Source: an uncultured Alphaproteobacteria bacterium (GTDB lineage Bacteria; Pseudomonadota; Alphaproteobacteria; HIMB59; GCA-002718135). From it: a stretch of DNA of 64,000 nt. How positions within the stretch are numbered: position 1 is the first letter of the stretch; each line of letters starts with the position of its first letter. Position numbers and translations under genes: made by a program. The stretch covers positions 310,001 through 374,000 of the forward strand of contig CACIED010000001.1 of the NCBI GenBank assembly GCA_902585605.1, written 5' to 3'. The notes under the pieces were generated by a model. It ran no database searches. It saw only the letters and a program-made list of their open reading frames with translations, and was not told the DNA's origin. Of this stretch, positions 18,048 to 27,221 are shown one piece after another.

Positions 18048-19970
18048 ATGGAAATTAAAAAAGAATGGTTAGAATATGCAAAAGTTAATGAAGAAAAATA
18101 TTCTTCAATGTATGATCATTCTCTTCAAAAAAATGATGAGTTTTGGAGTGAACAAGCAAACAGAATTGATTGGTTTAAAAAATTTACAAAAATCAAAAAC
18201 ATAAAGTATTCTAAAGATGATGTAAGTATTAAATGGTTTGAAGATGGAAATCTAAATGTATCTTATAATTGTATAGATAGGCATGCTAAAAATAATCCTG
18301 ATAGAATTGCAATAATTTGGGAGGGGGATGACCCAAATGAAACAAAAAAAATAACATACAAAGATCTATTAACAAATGTATCAAAAGCTGCAAATGTATT
18401 AAAAAAAATCGGAGTAAAAAAAGGTGATCGAGTAACAATATACCTAACGATGATACCTGAGTTAGCTTACATTATGTTAGCCTGTGCAAGAATCGGAGCA
18501 GTTCACTCAATTATATTTGGAGGTTTTTCTGCAGAGTCGATAGCAGGTAGAATTAAAGATTGTAAATCAGAATATGTAGTAACAGCAGATGAAGGAGTAA
18601 GGGGAGGAAAAACTATTCCCCTAAAATTAACAACGGATAAGGCGCTAGAATCATGTCCAGATATTAAAAAATGTTTAGTTGTTAGGAGAACGAATAAGGA
18701 AATAGAACTAAAAAAAGACAGAGATGTATTTTTTGATGATCTTATAAAAGAAGTTGATAGTATTTGTGAACCTGAAGTTTTAAACGCTGAAGATCCTTTG
18801 TTCATTTTGTATACATCAGGATCAACTGGTAAACCAAAAGGTGTTATGCATACATCAGGTGGATATATAGTTTATGCTTCAATGACACATGAATATATCT
18901 TTAATTACAATGATGAAGATATATACTGGTGTACTGCAGACATAGGCTGGATTACTGGTCACAGTTATATAATTTATGGACCTCTAGCTAATGGTGCTAC
19001 AACTTTGATGTTCGAGGGTGTCCCTAATTATCCTGACTTCTCAAGGTTTTGGCAAATAGTTGATAAACATAAAGTAAATATATTTTACACAGCACCAACC
19101 GCTATTAGAGCCTTAATGAGAGAAGGTGATAATTATGTAACAAAAACTAATAGATCATCCTTAAAACTTTTAGGAACAGTTGGTGAGCCAATTAATCCGG
19201 AAGCTTGGAAGTGGTACTATGAAATACCTGGTAATTCTAAATGTCCAATAGTAGATACATGGTGGCAAACTGAAACAGGTGGAATACTGATATCACCTCA
19301 GACAGGTGCTATAAAATTGAAACCAGGCTCTGCATCAAAACCTTTTTATGGAATCGAACCATGTATAGTTGATAAAGATGGTAACGAATTAGAAGGCGAA
19401 TGTGAAGGAATGTTATGTATGAATCGTTCATGGCCTGGTCAAATGCGAACTGTTTATGGAGATCATAAAAGATTTATTGATACTTATTTTTCTCAATTTG
19501 ATGGAAAATATTTTACAGGTGATGGGTGCAAAAGAGATGAAGATGGATACTATTGGATTACAGGTAGAGTAGATGATGTAATTATTGTGTCAGGACATAA
19601 TTTAGGCACTGCTGAAATAGAAAGTGCTTTTGTATCACACAAAAATGTTTCTGAAGCAGCAGTAGTAGGATATCCTCATGATGTTAAAGGTAATGGTTTA
19701 TATTGTTATGTTTCTCTGAAGGTAGGTGTAAATGAAACTGAAGATTTAGTTTTAGATTTAAAAAAAACTATCAGAGAAAAAATTGGTCCTATAGCTACCC
19801 CTGACTTCATACATATTACAGCTGGTTTACCAAAAACGAGATCGGGAAAAATTATGAGAAGAATTTTAAGAAAAATTGCTTCAAATGATTTTGAAAATTT
19901 AGGAGATACGTCAACTTTGGCAGATCCTTCTGTTGTAGATAATTTAATTGAGAATAGAAAAAATAAATAA
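18048..19970 (+). CDS. acs: Acetyl-CoA synthetase
   Basis: The 640-aa length is typical. It contains the adenylation loop [15 protein letters not shown] (about residue 262), WWQTETGG, the hinge TGRVDDVI, and C-terminal [14 protein letters not shown] with the lysine that is acetylated in regulated Acs enzymes. It converts acetate, ATP and CoA to acetyl-CoA, important for scavenging acetate in the ocean. It runs convergently into tdk, with a 2-base gap between stop codons. Confidence 0.98.
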   Translation: MEIKKEWLEYAKVNEEKYSSMYDHSLQKNDEFWSEQANRIDWFKKFTKIKNIKYSKDDVSIKWFEDGNLNVSYNCIDRHAKNNPDRIAIIWEGDDPNETKKITYKDLLTNVSKAANVLKKIGVKKGDRVTIYLTMIPELAYIMLACARIGAVHSIIFGGFSAESIAGRIKDCKSEYVVTADEGVRGGKTIPLKLTTDKALESCPDIKKCLVVRRTNKEIELKKDRDVFFDDLIKEVDSICEPEVLNAEDPLFILYTSGSTGKPKGVMHTSGGYIVYASMTHEYIFNYNDEDIYWCTADIGWITGHSYIIYGPLANGATTLMFEGVPNYPDFSRFWQIVDKHKVNIFYTAPTAIRALMREGDNYVTKTNRSSLKLLGTVGEPINPEAWKWYYEIPGNSKCPIVDTWWQTETGGILISPQTGAIKLKPGSASKPFYGIEPCIVDKDGNELEGECEGMLCMNRSWPGQMRTVYGDHKRFIDTYFSQFDGKYFTGDGCKRDEDGYYWITGRVDDVIIVSGHNLGTAEIESAFVSHKNVSEAAVVGYPHDVKGNGLYCYVSLKVGVNETEDLVLDLKKTIREKIGPIATPDFIHITAGLPKTRSGKIMRRILRKIASNDFENLGDTSTLADPSVVDNLIENRKNK

Positions 19971-19972
19971 AA

Positions 19973-20524
19973 CTATCTTGGCTCCCAATGTTTTAAGCAC
20001 CTAGGCTCATAAATATTTGCTGCACCCACTTGGGTTCTTTCACCACCTTCTGTCTTCCTATAGGTCTTGGTAGCTTCGATACCGCAGACATTGCAAAAGC
20101 CATAAATTTTTATAATTTTATCAGATAAACCTAAAAGCATCGAAGATGTTTCCCATGGTTTTCCTCTTGAGTCTTGGTCAAGACCAGCACAGACAACATC
20201 TATTCCTTTATTTAAAAGATCTTCAACATTTTTTAGAGTTTCGTTTGTATCCATAAACTGAATTTCATCTAAAAAGACCATATCAACTTTACTCTTTTCA
20301 AATACAAATTTTTTTAAAGTTGTTTCCCAATTACTCATAGAATAACATTCATGACTTAAATCATTATGGGTTATAATTTTTTCATTTGAATATCTGTTAT
20401 CAATACTTGGTTTTATAACAATAATTTTTTTGTTCTGGTGCTTTGCCCAAAGTATTCTCTTTAGCAATTCACTGGTTTTACCAGCAAACATTGCACCGAC
20501 AATTGTTTCAAGATTACCTCTCAT
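19973..20524 (-). CDS. tdk: Thymidine kinase
   Basis: The 183-aa type II thymidine kinase has the P-loop GAMFAGKTSELL (about residues 10-21), the FLDEIQF segment, zinc-ribbon cysteines in CNVCGIEATKTYR, and the lasso region with TQVGAANIYEPRC. It phosphorylates thymidine for salvage into dTTP. It starts 68 bases from divergent rsmB. Confidence 0.97.
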   Translation of the reverse strand: MRGNLETIVGAMFAGKTSELLKRILWAKHQNKKIIVIKPSIDNRYSNEKIITHNDLSHECYSMSNWETTLKKFVFEKSKVDMVFLDEIQFMDTNETLKNVEDLLNKGIDVVCAGLDQDSRGKPWETSSMLLGLSDKIIKIYGFCNVCGIEATKTYRKTEGGERTQVGAANIYEPRCLKHWEPR

Positions 20525-20592
20525 AAGTCAATATTTTAAATTTTTAATTTTATTATATAAATAATTTAAATAAATATAGATTATTTACAGCT

Positions 20593-21858
20593 ATGATTAA
20601 AGGGGAAAAAATTAGATTTGATGTTCACAATATTTTATATTCTATTTTTAAGTTTAATAAAACATTAAATCAAAAAAGTATAATAAAAGTAATTAATAAG
20701 AACAAAATTGAAGATATTTCTTTTTTAAACAATGTAGTTTTAAATTCAATGAGATTACAGTTTCATACATCAAAAATTATAAATATGTATATAAAAAAAA
20801 AATTGCGTGATCAGGAAAGAATTTTGCTAATTAGCTCAGTAACTCAAATTGTTTTTTTAGATTTTAAAGATTATGCAGTAATAAATTGTTCTGTAGAAAT
20901 TGCCAAAAAATTAAATATTTATCATGGATTAATTAATGCTGTTTTAAAAAATATATCTAAAGATAAAAAAAAATTAAAAAATATAAAAATAAAATTTGAT
21001 GATTTACCAGTATGGTTTAAGAATAAGACAAGCTCTTTAAAAATTAAAGAAAAAGAAATATTTTTAGAAAATTTTTTTCTAGAGCCTAGTTTACATATTG
21101 TTTTCAAAAATAAAGGGAAGTTAGATATATTTGAAGGAAATTTAATTAAAACATCTAATTTATCAGGTTTTTTAAAAGAAAAGAACAATATAAAAGAAAT
21201 GAAAAGTTTTAAGAATGGTGATTGGTGGGTTCAAGATTTTTCATCTTTTTTACCTTTACAGAATACAAAAATATATAAAAATAAAAAATATTTAGATGCA
21301 TGTTCTGCTCCAGGAGGTAAAGCATTTCAAATTTTATCTAAAGAAATTCCAATTGAGCTTATTGATAAGAACGAAATAAGAATTAAAACCCTTAAATCAA
21401 ATTTACATCGTTTAAATTTTAAATCTAGAATATGGAAAGAGGATTTTACAAAATTTAATAATTTTAAAAAGTACGACTTTATAATACTAGATGCACCTTG
21501 CTCTGCAGTTGGCACGATACGAAAGAATCCTGAAATATTTTTTAAGAATAAAGGACCTGATTTTAGCTATCTTACTAGACTTCAAGAAAGGTTGTTAAAA
21601 AATGCTGCATTATTACTAAATACTAACGGTATAATACTTTATATGGTTTGTTCTTTTTTAGTAAGTGAAACTGAAGAACAAGTGCATAAATTTCTTAAAA
21701 GAGAAAAAACTTTTAAATTAAAAAATTTTGAATTAATTCAAGAAAACAGAAGCTATTTTAAATTAGTTAGAAATAATTTTATGAAAACACTACCAAACAA
21801 AATATTAGATTATAACATTGATGGATATTTTGCAGCATATTTGAAGAAAACAAAATGA
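20593..21858 (+). CDS. rsmB: RsmB, 16S rRNA (cytosine-C5)-methyltransferase
   Basis: The 421-aa protein has an N-terminal NusB-like RNA-binding domain (about 1-135) and a C-terminal Rossmann methyltransferase. The SAM site is LDACSAPGGKAFQIL. The two cysteines of the m5C mechanism are present in ILDAPCSAVGTIRKNPE and in YMVCSFL. It methylates C967 of 16S rRNA. It overlaps the heparinase-like gene by 4 bases in the common rsmB-heparinase-purH order. Confidence 0.95.
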   Translation: MIKGEKIRFDVHNILYSIFKFNKTLNQKSIIKVINKNKIEDISFLNNVVLNSMRLQFHTSKIINMYIKKKLRDQERILLISSVTQIVFLDFKDYAVINCSVEIAKKLNIYHGLINAVLKNISKDKKKLKNIKIKFDDLPVWFKNKTSSLKIKEKEIFLENFFLEPSLHIVFKNKGKLDIFEGNLIKTSNLSGFLKEKNNIKEMKSFKNGDWWVQDFSSFLPLQNTKIYKNKKYLDACSAPGGKAFQILSKEIPIELIDKNEIRIKTLKSNLHRLNFKSRIWKEDFTKFNNFKKYDFIILDAPCSAVGTIRKNPEIFFKNKGPDFSYLTRLQERLLKNAALLLNTNGIILYMVCSFLVSETEEQVHKFLKREKTFKLKNFELIQENRSYFKLVRNNFMKTLPNKILDYNIDGYFAAYLKKTK

Positions 21859-23387
21859 TTTTAACTTTAAAAAAATTAGTTTTTATATTTTTTTTTTTAA
21901 GATTAAAATCAAATAAAGGTCTGTCTTTCAAAGATCTGAATTTTAGAAAAATTGATTTTACTAATTATAATCAAATCAAAAATTTTATTTTTAAAAAAAA
22001 TTTTTATGAGATAAAAAACAAAAATATACAAACATTTGATTTTTTAAATTTTTCTAATAAATTGGGAGGTAAAATTGGAATAAGTTTATCTAAAAAATCA
22101 ATATTTGGTTGGTTTAGAACTAACAAAAATAAAATTGGTTTTCCATGGTCCGAAGACTTAACATCTAAGAGACTTATAAATCTTTTATATAACTACGAAT
22201 ATATAAATTCTTCTGCAAAAATTCACGATAAAAAGAAATTAGATATGGTAATTTTTTTTCACATACACAGAAACTTATTTGAATTTAAAAATAAAAAAAT
22301 TAATTCGATTACATCTTTTGACTTGATTGCTTATGTACTGTCATGTGCAATTACCAAAGGTATAAATAATAAAAAAATTGAATTTGTAAAATTTGTAGTA
22401 GATTATCAAATTGATAAATTAGGCATGCACAAAAGCTATAATTTATTGGAACATTCAAAATTTATAAACAATTTAAATGAAATAAAGAATATTTTGTTGT
22501 TTTTTGGTGTCAATAAATCCAATTTATTAGATGAGTTAATATTAAAAATGACTTCTGTTTTAAGTCAATATTTTCATAGCGATGGATCTATACCGCTTTT
22601 TAATGGTTCAAATAACATTTATACAAAAAGTATTTTCTCTTCTCTTAATAAAGAAAATTACCTAAGAAAAAGAGAGTTCATTAATATTGAAAATGGTATT
22701 GCTTTTTATTCAGACAAAAATAAAAAAGTTTTTTTCGATGTAGTGCAGCCTAATAAAGATTTAGTTAGCTCAAACTTAAGTGCTGGAACATTATCACTAG
22801 AGTTAAGTGGTTTTGGAGAAAAAATATTTACAAATTGTGGTGCTTCAGAAAGTTTTGGTAAAAATCCTGAATATTTAAGATATAGTGCTGCCCACTCAAC
22901 AATAATATTACAAAATACTAATATAAGTGAAATAAGAGAAGGAACTCCACATATTAAATTTCCTCAAGCAGTAGTATTTAGAAGAGATAAAAATTCTATA
23001 ACAGAAACATTTGAAGGGTCACATAATGGATATTTAAAAAGATTTAACAAAATAATTAAAAGGAAATTAATTATATTCAAAAATACCGATATAGTTAGTG
23101 GCGAAGACACTTTTATATCCTACAAAGATACAAACTCAAGATTAATATACCATATTAGATTCCATCTTTATGAAGGTATAACCTTTAATTTTACAAATAA
23201 TAAAAAAAATATTATTTTAAAAACTAAATTAAATAATATTTGGATATTTAAAAGTGATACAGAATTAATTGTGGAAGATAGTATAATTGTTGATAATAAT
23301 ATTACCAAACCTTCAAAACAGATTGTATTAAAAGGTGTATTATCTAATAAAAAAGTTAAAAAAAAATGGTCACTAGAAAAAATATAG
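21855..23387 (+). CDS. Heparinase II/III family protein
   Basis: The 510-aa protein has the alpha/alpha-toroid plus beta-sandwich layout of the family: helical residues 60-240 (IFFHIHRNLFEF, DYQIDKLGMHKSYNLLEHSKFINNL), then FHSDGSIPLFNGSNN, NCGASESFGKNPEYLRYSAAHSTIIL and EGSHNGYLKRFNKI RKRKL-like segments. Members are polysaccharide lyases or unassigned surface-glycan enzymes. No convincing cleavable signal peptide is seen, though the extreme N-terminus is hydrophobic. It sits between rsmB and purH and overlaps the latter by 22 bases. The substrate is unknown. Confidence 0.85.
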   Translation: MILTLKKLVFIFFFLRLKSNKGLSFKDLNFRKIDFTNYNQIKNFIFKKNFYEIKNKNIQTFDFLNFSNKLGGKIGISLSKKSIFGWFRTNKNKIGFPWSEDLTSKRLINLLYNYEYINSSAKIHDKKKLDMVIFFHIHRNLFEFKNKKINSITSFDLIAYVLSCAITKGINNKKIEFVKFVVDYQIDKLGMHKSYNLLEHSKFINNLNEIKNILLFFGVNKSNLLDELILKMTSVLSQYFHSDGSIPLFNGSNNIYTKSIFSSLNKENYLRKREFINIENGIAFYSDKNKKVFFDVVQPNKDLVSSNLSAGTLSLELSGFGEKIFTNCGASESFGKNPEYLRYSAAHSTIILQNTNISEIREGTPHIKFPQAVVFRRDKNSITETFEGSHNGYLKRFNKIIKRKLIIFKNTDIVSGEDTFISYKDTNSRLIYHIRFHLYEGITFNFTNNKKNIILKTKLNNIWIFKSDTELIVEDSIIVDNNITKPSKQIVLKGVLSNKKVKKKWSLEKI

Positions 23388-23971
23388 ATAAAAGATATGC
23401 TTTAATATCAGTATTTGACAAAAAAAAATTAAAATATCTTTGCACAAATTTAGAGAAATTTAATTATCAATTTGTATCAAGTGGATCAACAAGCAAGAAT
23501 ATTCGTAAAATGGGTTTTAAATGTAAAGATATTACAACCATAACAAAATTTAAGGAAATGTTTGGGGGCAGAATTAAAACACTTAACCCACTTATTTACA
23601 GTCCTTTACTATATGTAAGAGATAATAAATTACATACTAGACAATTCCTGTCGTTAAAAGTGCCTGAGATAGATATTGTAATAGTTAATTTTTATCCTTT
23701 TGAGAAATATTTTAAAAAAAACATAGATGAAAAAATCGTTGAAATGATTGACATAGGTGGCCCAAGCTTATTAAGGGCGGCAGCAAAAAATTATAAGTAT
23801 ATTACTCCAATAATTAACACTAAAGACTATGAAATATTAGTTAAAAATTTAAAAAATAATAATGGTGTCACTGATATAAATTTTCGAAAAAAGATGGCAC
23901 ATAAAATATATAAAGAAACATCAAGATATGATGGTATAATTGCTAATTGGTTTAATGAAAATAAAAAGTAA
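23366..23971 (+). CDS. purH: PurH N-terminal half: IMP cyclohydrolase (MGS-like) domain, split gene
   Basis: The 201-aa product covers the MGS-like IMP cyclohydrolase domain of PurH: YALISVFDKKKL, FVSSGSTSKNIR, FGGRIKTLNPLI, DIVIVNFYPFEKY, EMIDIGGPSLLRAAAKNY. It stops at TAA 23969-23971, just where the transformylase domain should begin. The next gene continues in the +1 frame. The usual enzyme is one protein of about 510-530 aa performing the last two steps of IMP synthesis. Removing one A from the AAAAA run at 23963-23967 would join the halves, so an assembly or sequence error, a true gene fission, or slippage are all possible. Confidence 0.93.
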   Translation: MVTRKNIDKRYALISVFDKKKLKYLCTNLEKFNYQFVSSGSTSKNIRKMGFKCKDITTITKFKEMFGGRIKTLNPLIYSPLLYVRDNKLHTRQFLSLKVPEIDIVIVNFYPFEKYFKKNIDEKIVEMIDIGGPSLLRAAAKNYKYITPIINTKDYEILVKNLKNNNGVTDINFRKKMAHKIYKETSRYDGIIANWFNENKK

Positions 23972-24872
23972 AAAAATTGAATTAAGATATGGAGAAAACC
24001 CCAACCAACTGGCTTACTTAGTTTCCAATTTAAAAAAAACTATTTTTGACTATCAAATAAGTGGAAAAAAAATAAGTTATAATAATATAGTTGATCTAGA
24101 TAGTGGTATAAAATGTTTAAGTGAATTTAAAGAGCCTACCTCAATAATTATTAAGCATACTAATCCATGTGGTGTTGCCTCTGCAAGTAAAATAGAAAGT
24201 GCTTTTCTAAAATCATTTAAAAGTGATTTTAAAAGTGCCTTTGGTGGTATAGTTTTTTTGAATAGAAAGGTTAATTTAGTGTTAGCTAAAAGGATAAGTA
24301 AAAATTTTTTTGAGATGGTCGCCGCACCACGTTTTGATAAAGATGCTTTAGAAGCCCTAAAAAAGAAAAAAAATTTAATATTGTTAAAAATACCTAAAAT
24401 TAGTAGAATTCAAACTGAAAACAAATCAACTATTTTTGGTGATTTATTCCAAACAACAGATATAACAAAAATTAATAAGAAATTTATTACCTTGATGACA
24501 AATAAGAAGGCGTCATTAAAAAAAATTGAAGACTTAATTTTTTCTTTAAAAGTTGCCAAACACCTAAAATCAAATGCGATTGTTTTGTCGGATAATAAAC
24601 AAACTGTTGGTTTGGGACATGGGCAAACAAATAGGGTTGATGCGTTAAAATTTGCAATAAAAAATAAAGATAAATACTTTAAAAAAAAATCTTTTGTTTG
24701 TGCCTCTGATGGTTTTTTTCCTTTTACAGATAGTATTAAATTATTAAAAAAAAATGGCTGTAAAGTGGTTGCTCAGCCTGGCGGTTCAATTAATGATAAA
24801 AAAATAATTTCTTATTCAAATGAAAAAGATATATCGTTATACTTTATAAAAAATAGATTATTTAAACATTGA
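23955..24872 (+). CDS. purH: PurH C-terminal half: AICAR transformylase domain, split gene
   Basis: The protein is 305 aa from ATG 23955. It starts MKIKSKKIELRYGENPNQ, where ELRYGENPxQ is the first motif of the AICAR transformylase domain. Also present are IIIKHTNPCGVA (catalytic Lys-His), SDFKSAFGGIV, GLGHGQTNRVDA and ASDGFFPFTDSI. The two halves together give about 506 residues, with no domain lost. No Shine-Dalgarno is seen before this ATG, so translation would depend on coupling (the ATG lies inside the upstream gene) or on frameshifting. Confidence 0.93.
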   Translation: MKIKSKKIELRYGENPNQLAYLVSNLKKTIFDYQISGKKISYNNIVDLDSGIKCLSEFKEPTSIIIKHTNPCGVASASKIESAFLKSFKSDFKSAFGGIVFLNRKVNLVLAKRISKNFFEMVAAPRFDKDALEALKKKKNLILLKIPKISRIQTENKSTIFGDLFQTTDITKINKKFITLMTNKKASLKKIEDLIFSLKVAKHLKSNAIVLSDNKQTVGLGHGQTNRVDALKFAIKNKDKYFKKKSFVCASDGFFPFTDSIKLLKKNGCKVVAQPGGSINDKKIISYSNEKDISLYFIKNRLFKH

Positions 24873-25024
24873 AAGATAAAATTAAAACTCCAAAATATAT
24901 TAAATTTTTAGTAAAAAATTATCCAAATATTATATCTGGTAGGAAGAATTTTAGTAAACACCACTTAAGAATTATTCAAACAATAAGGTTAGTAAAAAAA
25001 TATGTTAATAATAAAATTAAGTAA
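24869..25024 (+). CDS. Possible small basic protein (51 aa)
   Basis: An open frame starts with TTG overlapping the purH stop (TTGA) and encodes a 51-residue lysine-rich peptide containing TPKYIKFLVKNYPNIISG. The overlap is the kind used for translational coupling, and the peptide is less monotonous than random AT-rich translation. I recognise no family. It may be a real small gene or chance. Confidence 0.3.
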   Translation: MKDKIKTPKYIKFLVKNYPNIISGRKNFSKHHLRIIQTIRLVKKYVNNKIK

Positions 25025-25095
25025 ATGTATTTTTCATTAGAAGTAATTGATTTTGATTTGTTTACTGTAAGTAGAATTTAATATAAGTACATATT

Positions 25096-25698
25096 ATGGG
25101 TAAACCAAATCTTCTTTTTCCTACGCCAGTTTGGACACTGCAATTAGATAATTACGAAGACGTGAATGAACAAATGTATAACTACATAAAATCAGAACAA
25201 TATAAAGATCAAGCAGGAATTAATAAAAGTAATATCAAAGGTTGGCATTCAAAAGATTTTGATCTTAATGAAAATGAACCTCAAAATTTTATAACTTTTA
25301 TTTTACCAGCAATTGAGCAGGTTATGATTGATATGAATTGGGAAAAACAAAAACAAACGGCCAAAATTAATAATATGTGGGCAATTATAAATACTGGAGG
25401 AGCGGCAAACCTAAGACATCAACACGGGAATAGTTCAATAAGTGGTGCTTACTATGTGAGAGCTCCCAAAAACTCTGGGGATATAGTTTTTTATGACCCA
25501 AGACCAGCACCTGTGTACTCTCATCCTAATGTGACAAATCCAAATTTTCTAAACGCTCAAGTTAACGGGGTTAGTCCCAAAGAAGGTGCTTTAGTTTTGT
25601 TTCCTAGTTTTCTTGATCATTCAGTAAATGAAAATCTTTCAAATGATGAGAGAATTGTTATTAGCTTTAACATTAAGATACAAATGAAGGTAAATTAA
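25096..25698 (+). CDS. 2OG-Fe(II) oxygenase-like protein (TIGR02466 type), copy A
   Basis: The 200-aa protein begins KPNLLFPTPVWTLQLDNY and carries the marks of the TIGR02466 putative 2-oxoglutarate/Fe(II) oxygenases: NLRHQHGNSSISGAYYVRAPKNSGDIVFYDP (iron-binding His/His region), then LFPSFLDHSVNENLSNDERIVISFN (distal His and 2OG-binding Arg). The family is common in marine bacteria and cyanophages, with substrates unknown. A related gene lies 0.8 kb away on the other strand, with a glycan-type gene between them. Confidence 0.85.
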   Translation: MGKPNLLFPTPVWTLQLDNYEDVNEQMYNYIKSEQYKDQAGINKSNIKGWHSKDFDLNENEPQNFITFILPAIEQVMIDMNWEKQKQTAKINNMWAIINTGGAANLRHQHGNSSISGAYYVRAPKNSGDIVFYDPRPAPVYSHPNVTNPNFLNAQVNGVSPKEGALVLFPSFLDHSVNENLSNDERIVISFNIKIQMKVN

Positions 25699-25701
25699 AA
25701 A

Positions 25702-26463
25702 TTATCTATTGTAATAAGATATCGTTTCCCAAGCCTTGCCACTTTCAATTTCTTTTAATGTCCATTGACCGTAAGCTAAATTATTAAAAATTTCATAATT
25801 TATTTTTGGATTTTCTATTTCTTCAATATTATTTATTTTTTTAAGAGTTTTTTCAGTAAAATACGCTGGTACACCATTAAGCATAGCCTTAAACCCAGCA
25901 GTCGACTGGAGACTAACAAAAGCCCAAGCATCTTTTAATAATTCATCTAGTGGTTTCTTTGAAAATTTATTATGAACAATAATCTCTCTGTCTGAAAAAT
26001 TTTTTAACAATTTTTTTGTTTCATTTACCCAGTTAGTATCGTTATAGATTTTTTTCATAATATCTGAGGGTTCAGATAAAATAATGTATTTTCCTAAATT
26101 ATTCTGCTTTGCAAATTTAAGCTTAAGATTTTTTAACCTATCGTCAGGATAGTTTCCTTCTCCATTGTGAACTAAATTATTGTAAACAATGCGAAAGTAG
26201 CCATCTAAGTTTAGGATATTTGTTCTACTATTCTGAAATTTTCGGGATGATTGATTGAAATAACCATGGTCAATATAATAATAATTATTTACTTTTTTTA
26301 TAACTTCATAAGTTCCTCGCAAAACTCCATAAGTTGCGATAGTTTTATTATACTCCCTAAACTTATTTACATGGCATAGGAGAGAATCTGAGCCTTTTGC
26401 AAAATTGTAGCAAACTGTTCTGTTTACAATGTGATCAGTATAAATAACAATTGGTTTTTCCAT
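25702..26463 (-). CDS. Putative capsule/LPS-type glycan biosynthesis protein
   Basis: The 253-aa protein is not firmly recognised. Its C-terminal part, AWAFVSLQSTAGFKAMLNGVPAYFT followed by LAYGQWTLKEIESGKAW, resembles the donor-binding half of capsule-polysaccharide (KpsS/KpsC-like) or marine GT-B transferases. The N-terminal half contains YYYIDHGYF. It lies between two 2OG-oxygenase genes and beside a GT61-like gene, which supports a role in decorating a surface glycan. Substrates cannot be inferred. Confidence 0.55.
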   Translation of the reverse strand: MEKPIVIYTDHIVNRTVCYNFAKGSDSLLCHVNKFREYNKTIATYGVLRGTYEVIKKVNNYYYIDHGYFNQSSRKFQNSRTNILNLDGYFRIVYNNLVHNGEGNYPDDRLKNLKLKFAKQNNLGKYIILSEPSDIMKKIYNDTNWVNETKKLLKNFSDREIIVHNKFSKKPLDELLKDAWAFVSLQSTAGFKAMLNGVPAYFTEKTLKKINNIEEIENPKINYEIFNNLAYGQWTLKEIESGKAWETISYYNR

Positions 26464-26492
26464 TTAAAATTTTTAAATTAAATAATCTTTAA

Positions 26493-27176
26493 TTAAAACT
26501 TTGTCCAATTTTCAAAATTAGGCATTAAGTGTTCGAAGCCTTTACTATCTTTTAACATAATTGTAACATCTCCTGAAATTGAAATTCTTGGAAAGCCAGA
26601 TTGATTTGGTGATGTTGCATGAGGGGTTTTTGATGGAAAAATGACTATTGAATCTTGTTTTAAATCAAATGCTGACTTGTCTGAGTTATAAACATTTGCC
26701 TTATTAATTAATGTTTTCTCAATTTTACTACTCGTAAATATATTTTTTGCTATTTCATTTTGAAGTTCGTTTGATTTAAAAACAATGCCTCCTGAGTTAG
26801 GTGGTTTTAAAAGATAATAAGCAAAGCTAATATTTGATTGGGAATGAGTATGAAAATTTATACTTTCTTGATTGCTTGTATAAGTAGCCCACGATCTTTG
26901 ATAAAATATATCTAAAAGATCTGTATTAACTTCTAATAATTTTAAATATTTTATTATTGAGTTTGATATTTTCAAGGATAAATTTTTAAAAAGTATATTT
27001 GAAAACAAAAATTCATAACCTTTTGTATCTCCTGTCCATGCGAAAGAAGATTTACCTGATTGGTCATTTTGCTCCTTCATCGTTGTGATTTCTTTAACTA
27101 AGATTTGCCTTTCTTTTTCTTCAATAATTACTTCATCTTGAATAATTGTAAGGGGAAAAAGATTAAAAACTTTCAT
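26493..27176 (-). CDS. 2OG-Fe(II) oxygenase-like protein (TIGR02466 type), copy B
   Basis: The 227-aa protein begins MKVFNLFPLTIIQDEV. Its iron ligands appear in INFHTHSQSNISFAYYLLKPPNSGGIVF (HxH) and in IFPSKTPHATSPNQSGFPRISISGDV (distal His and Arg). The layout matches copy A but overall identity is low, so this is an old duplication or separate acquisition. It is transcribed leftward with the capsule-type gene (29-base gap) and after the GT61-like gene. Confidence 0.83.
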   Translation of the reverse strand: MKVFNLFPLTIIQDEVIIEEKERQILVKEITTMKEQNDQSGKSSFAWTGDTKGYEFLFSNILFKNLSLKISNSIIKYLKLLEVNTDLLDIFYQRSWATYTSNQESINFHTHSQSNISFAYYLLKPPNSGGIVFKSNELQNEIAKNIFTSSKIEKTLINKANVYNSDKSAFDLKQDSIVIFPSKTPHATSPNQSGFPRISISGDVTIMLKDSKGFEHLMPNFENWTKF

Positions 27177-27221
27177 TAATGTATTTTAGCATAGTTAAAT
27201 ATTTATAAAATAAAAATTACA

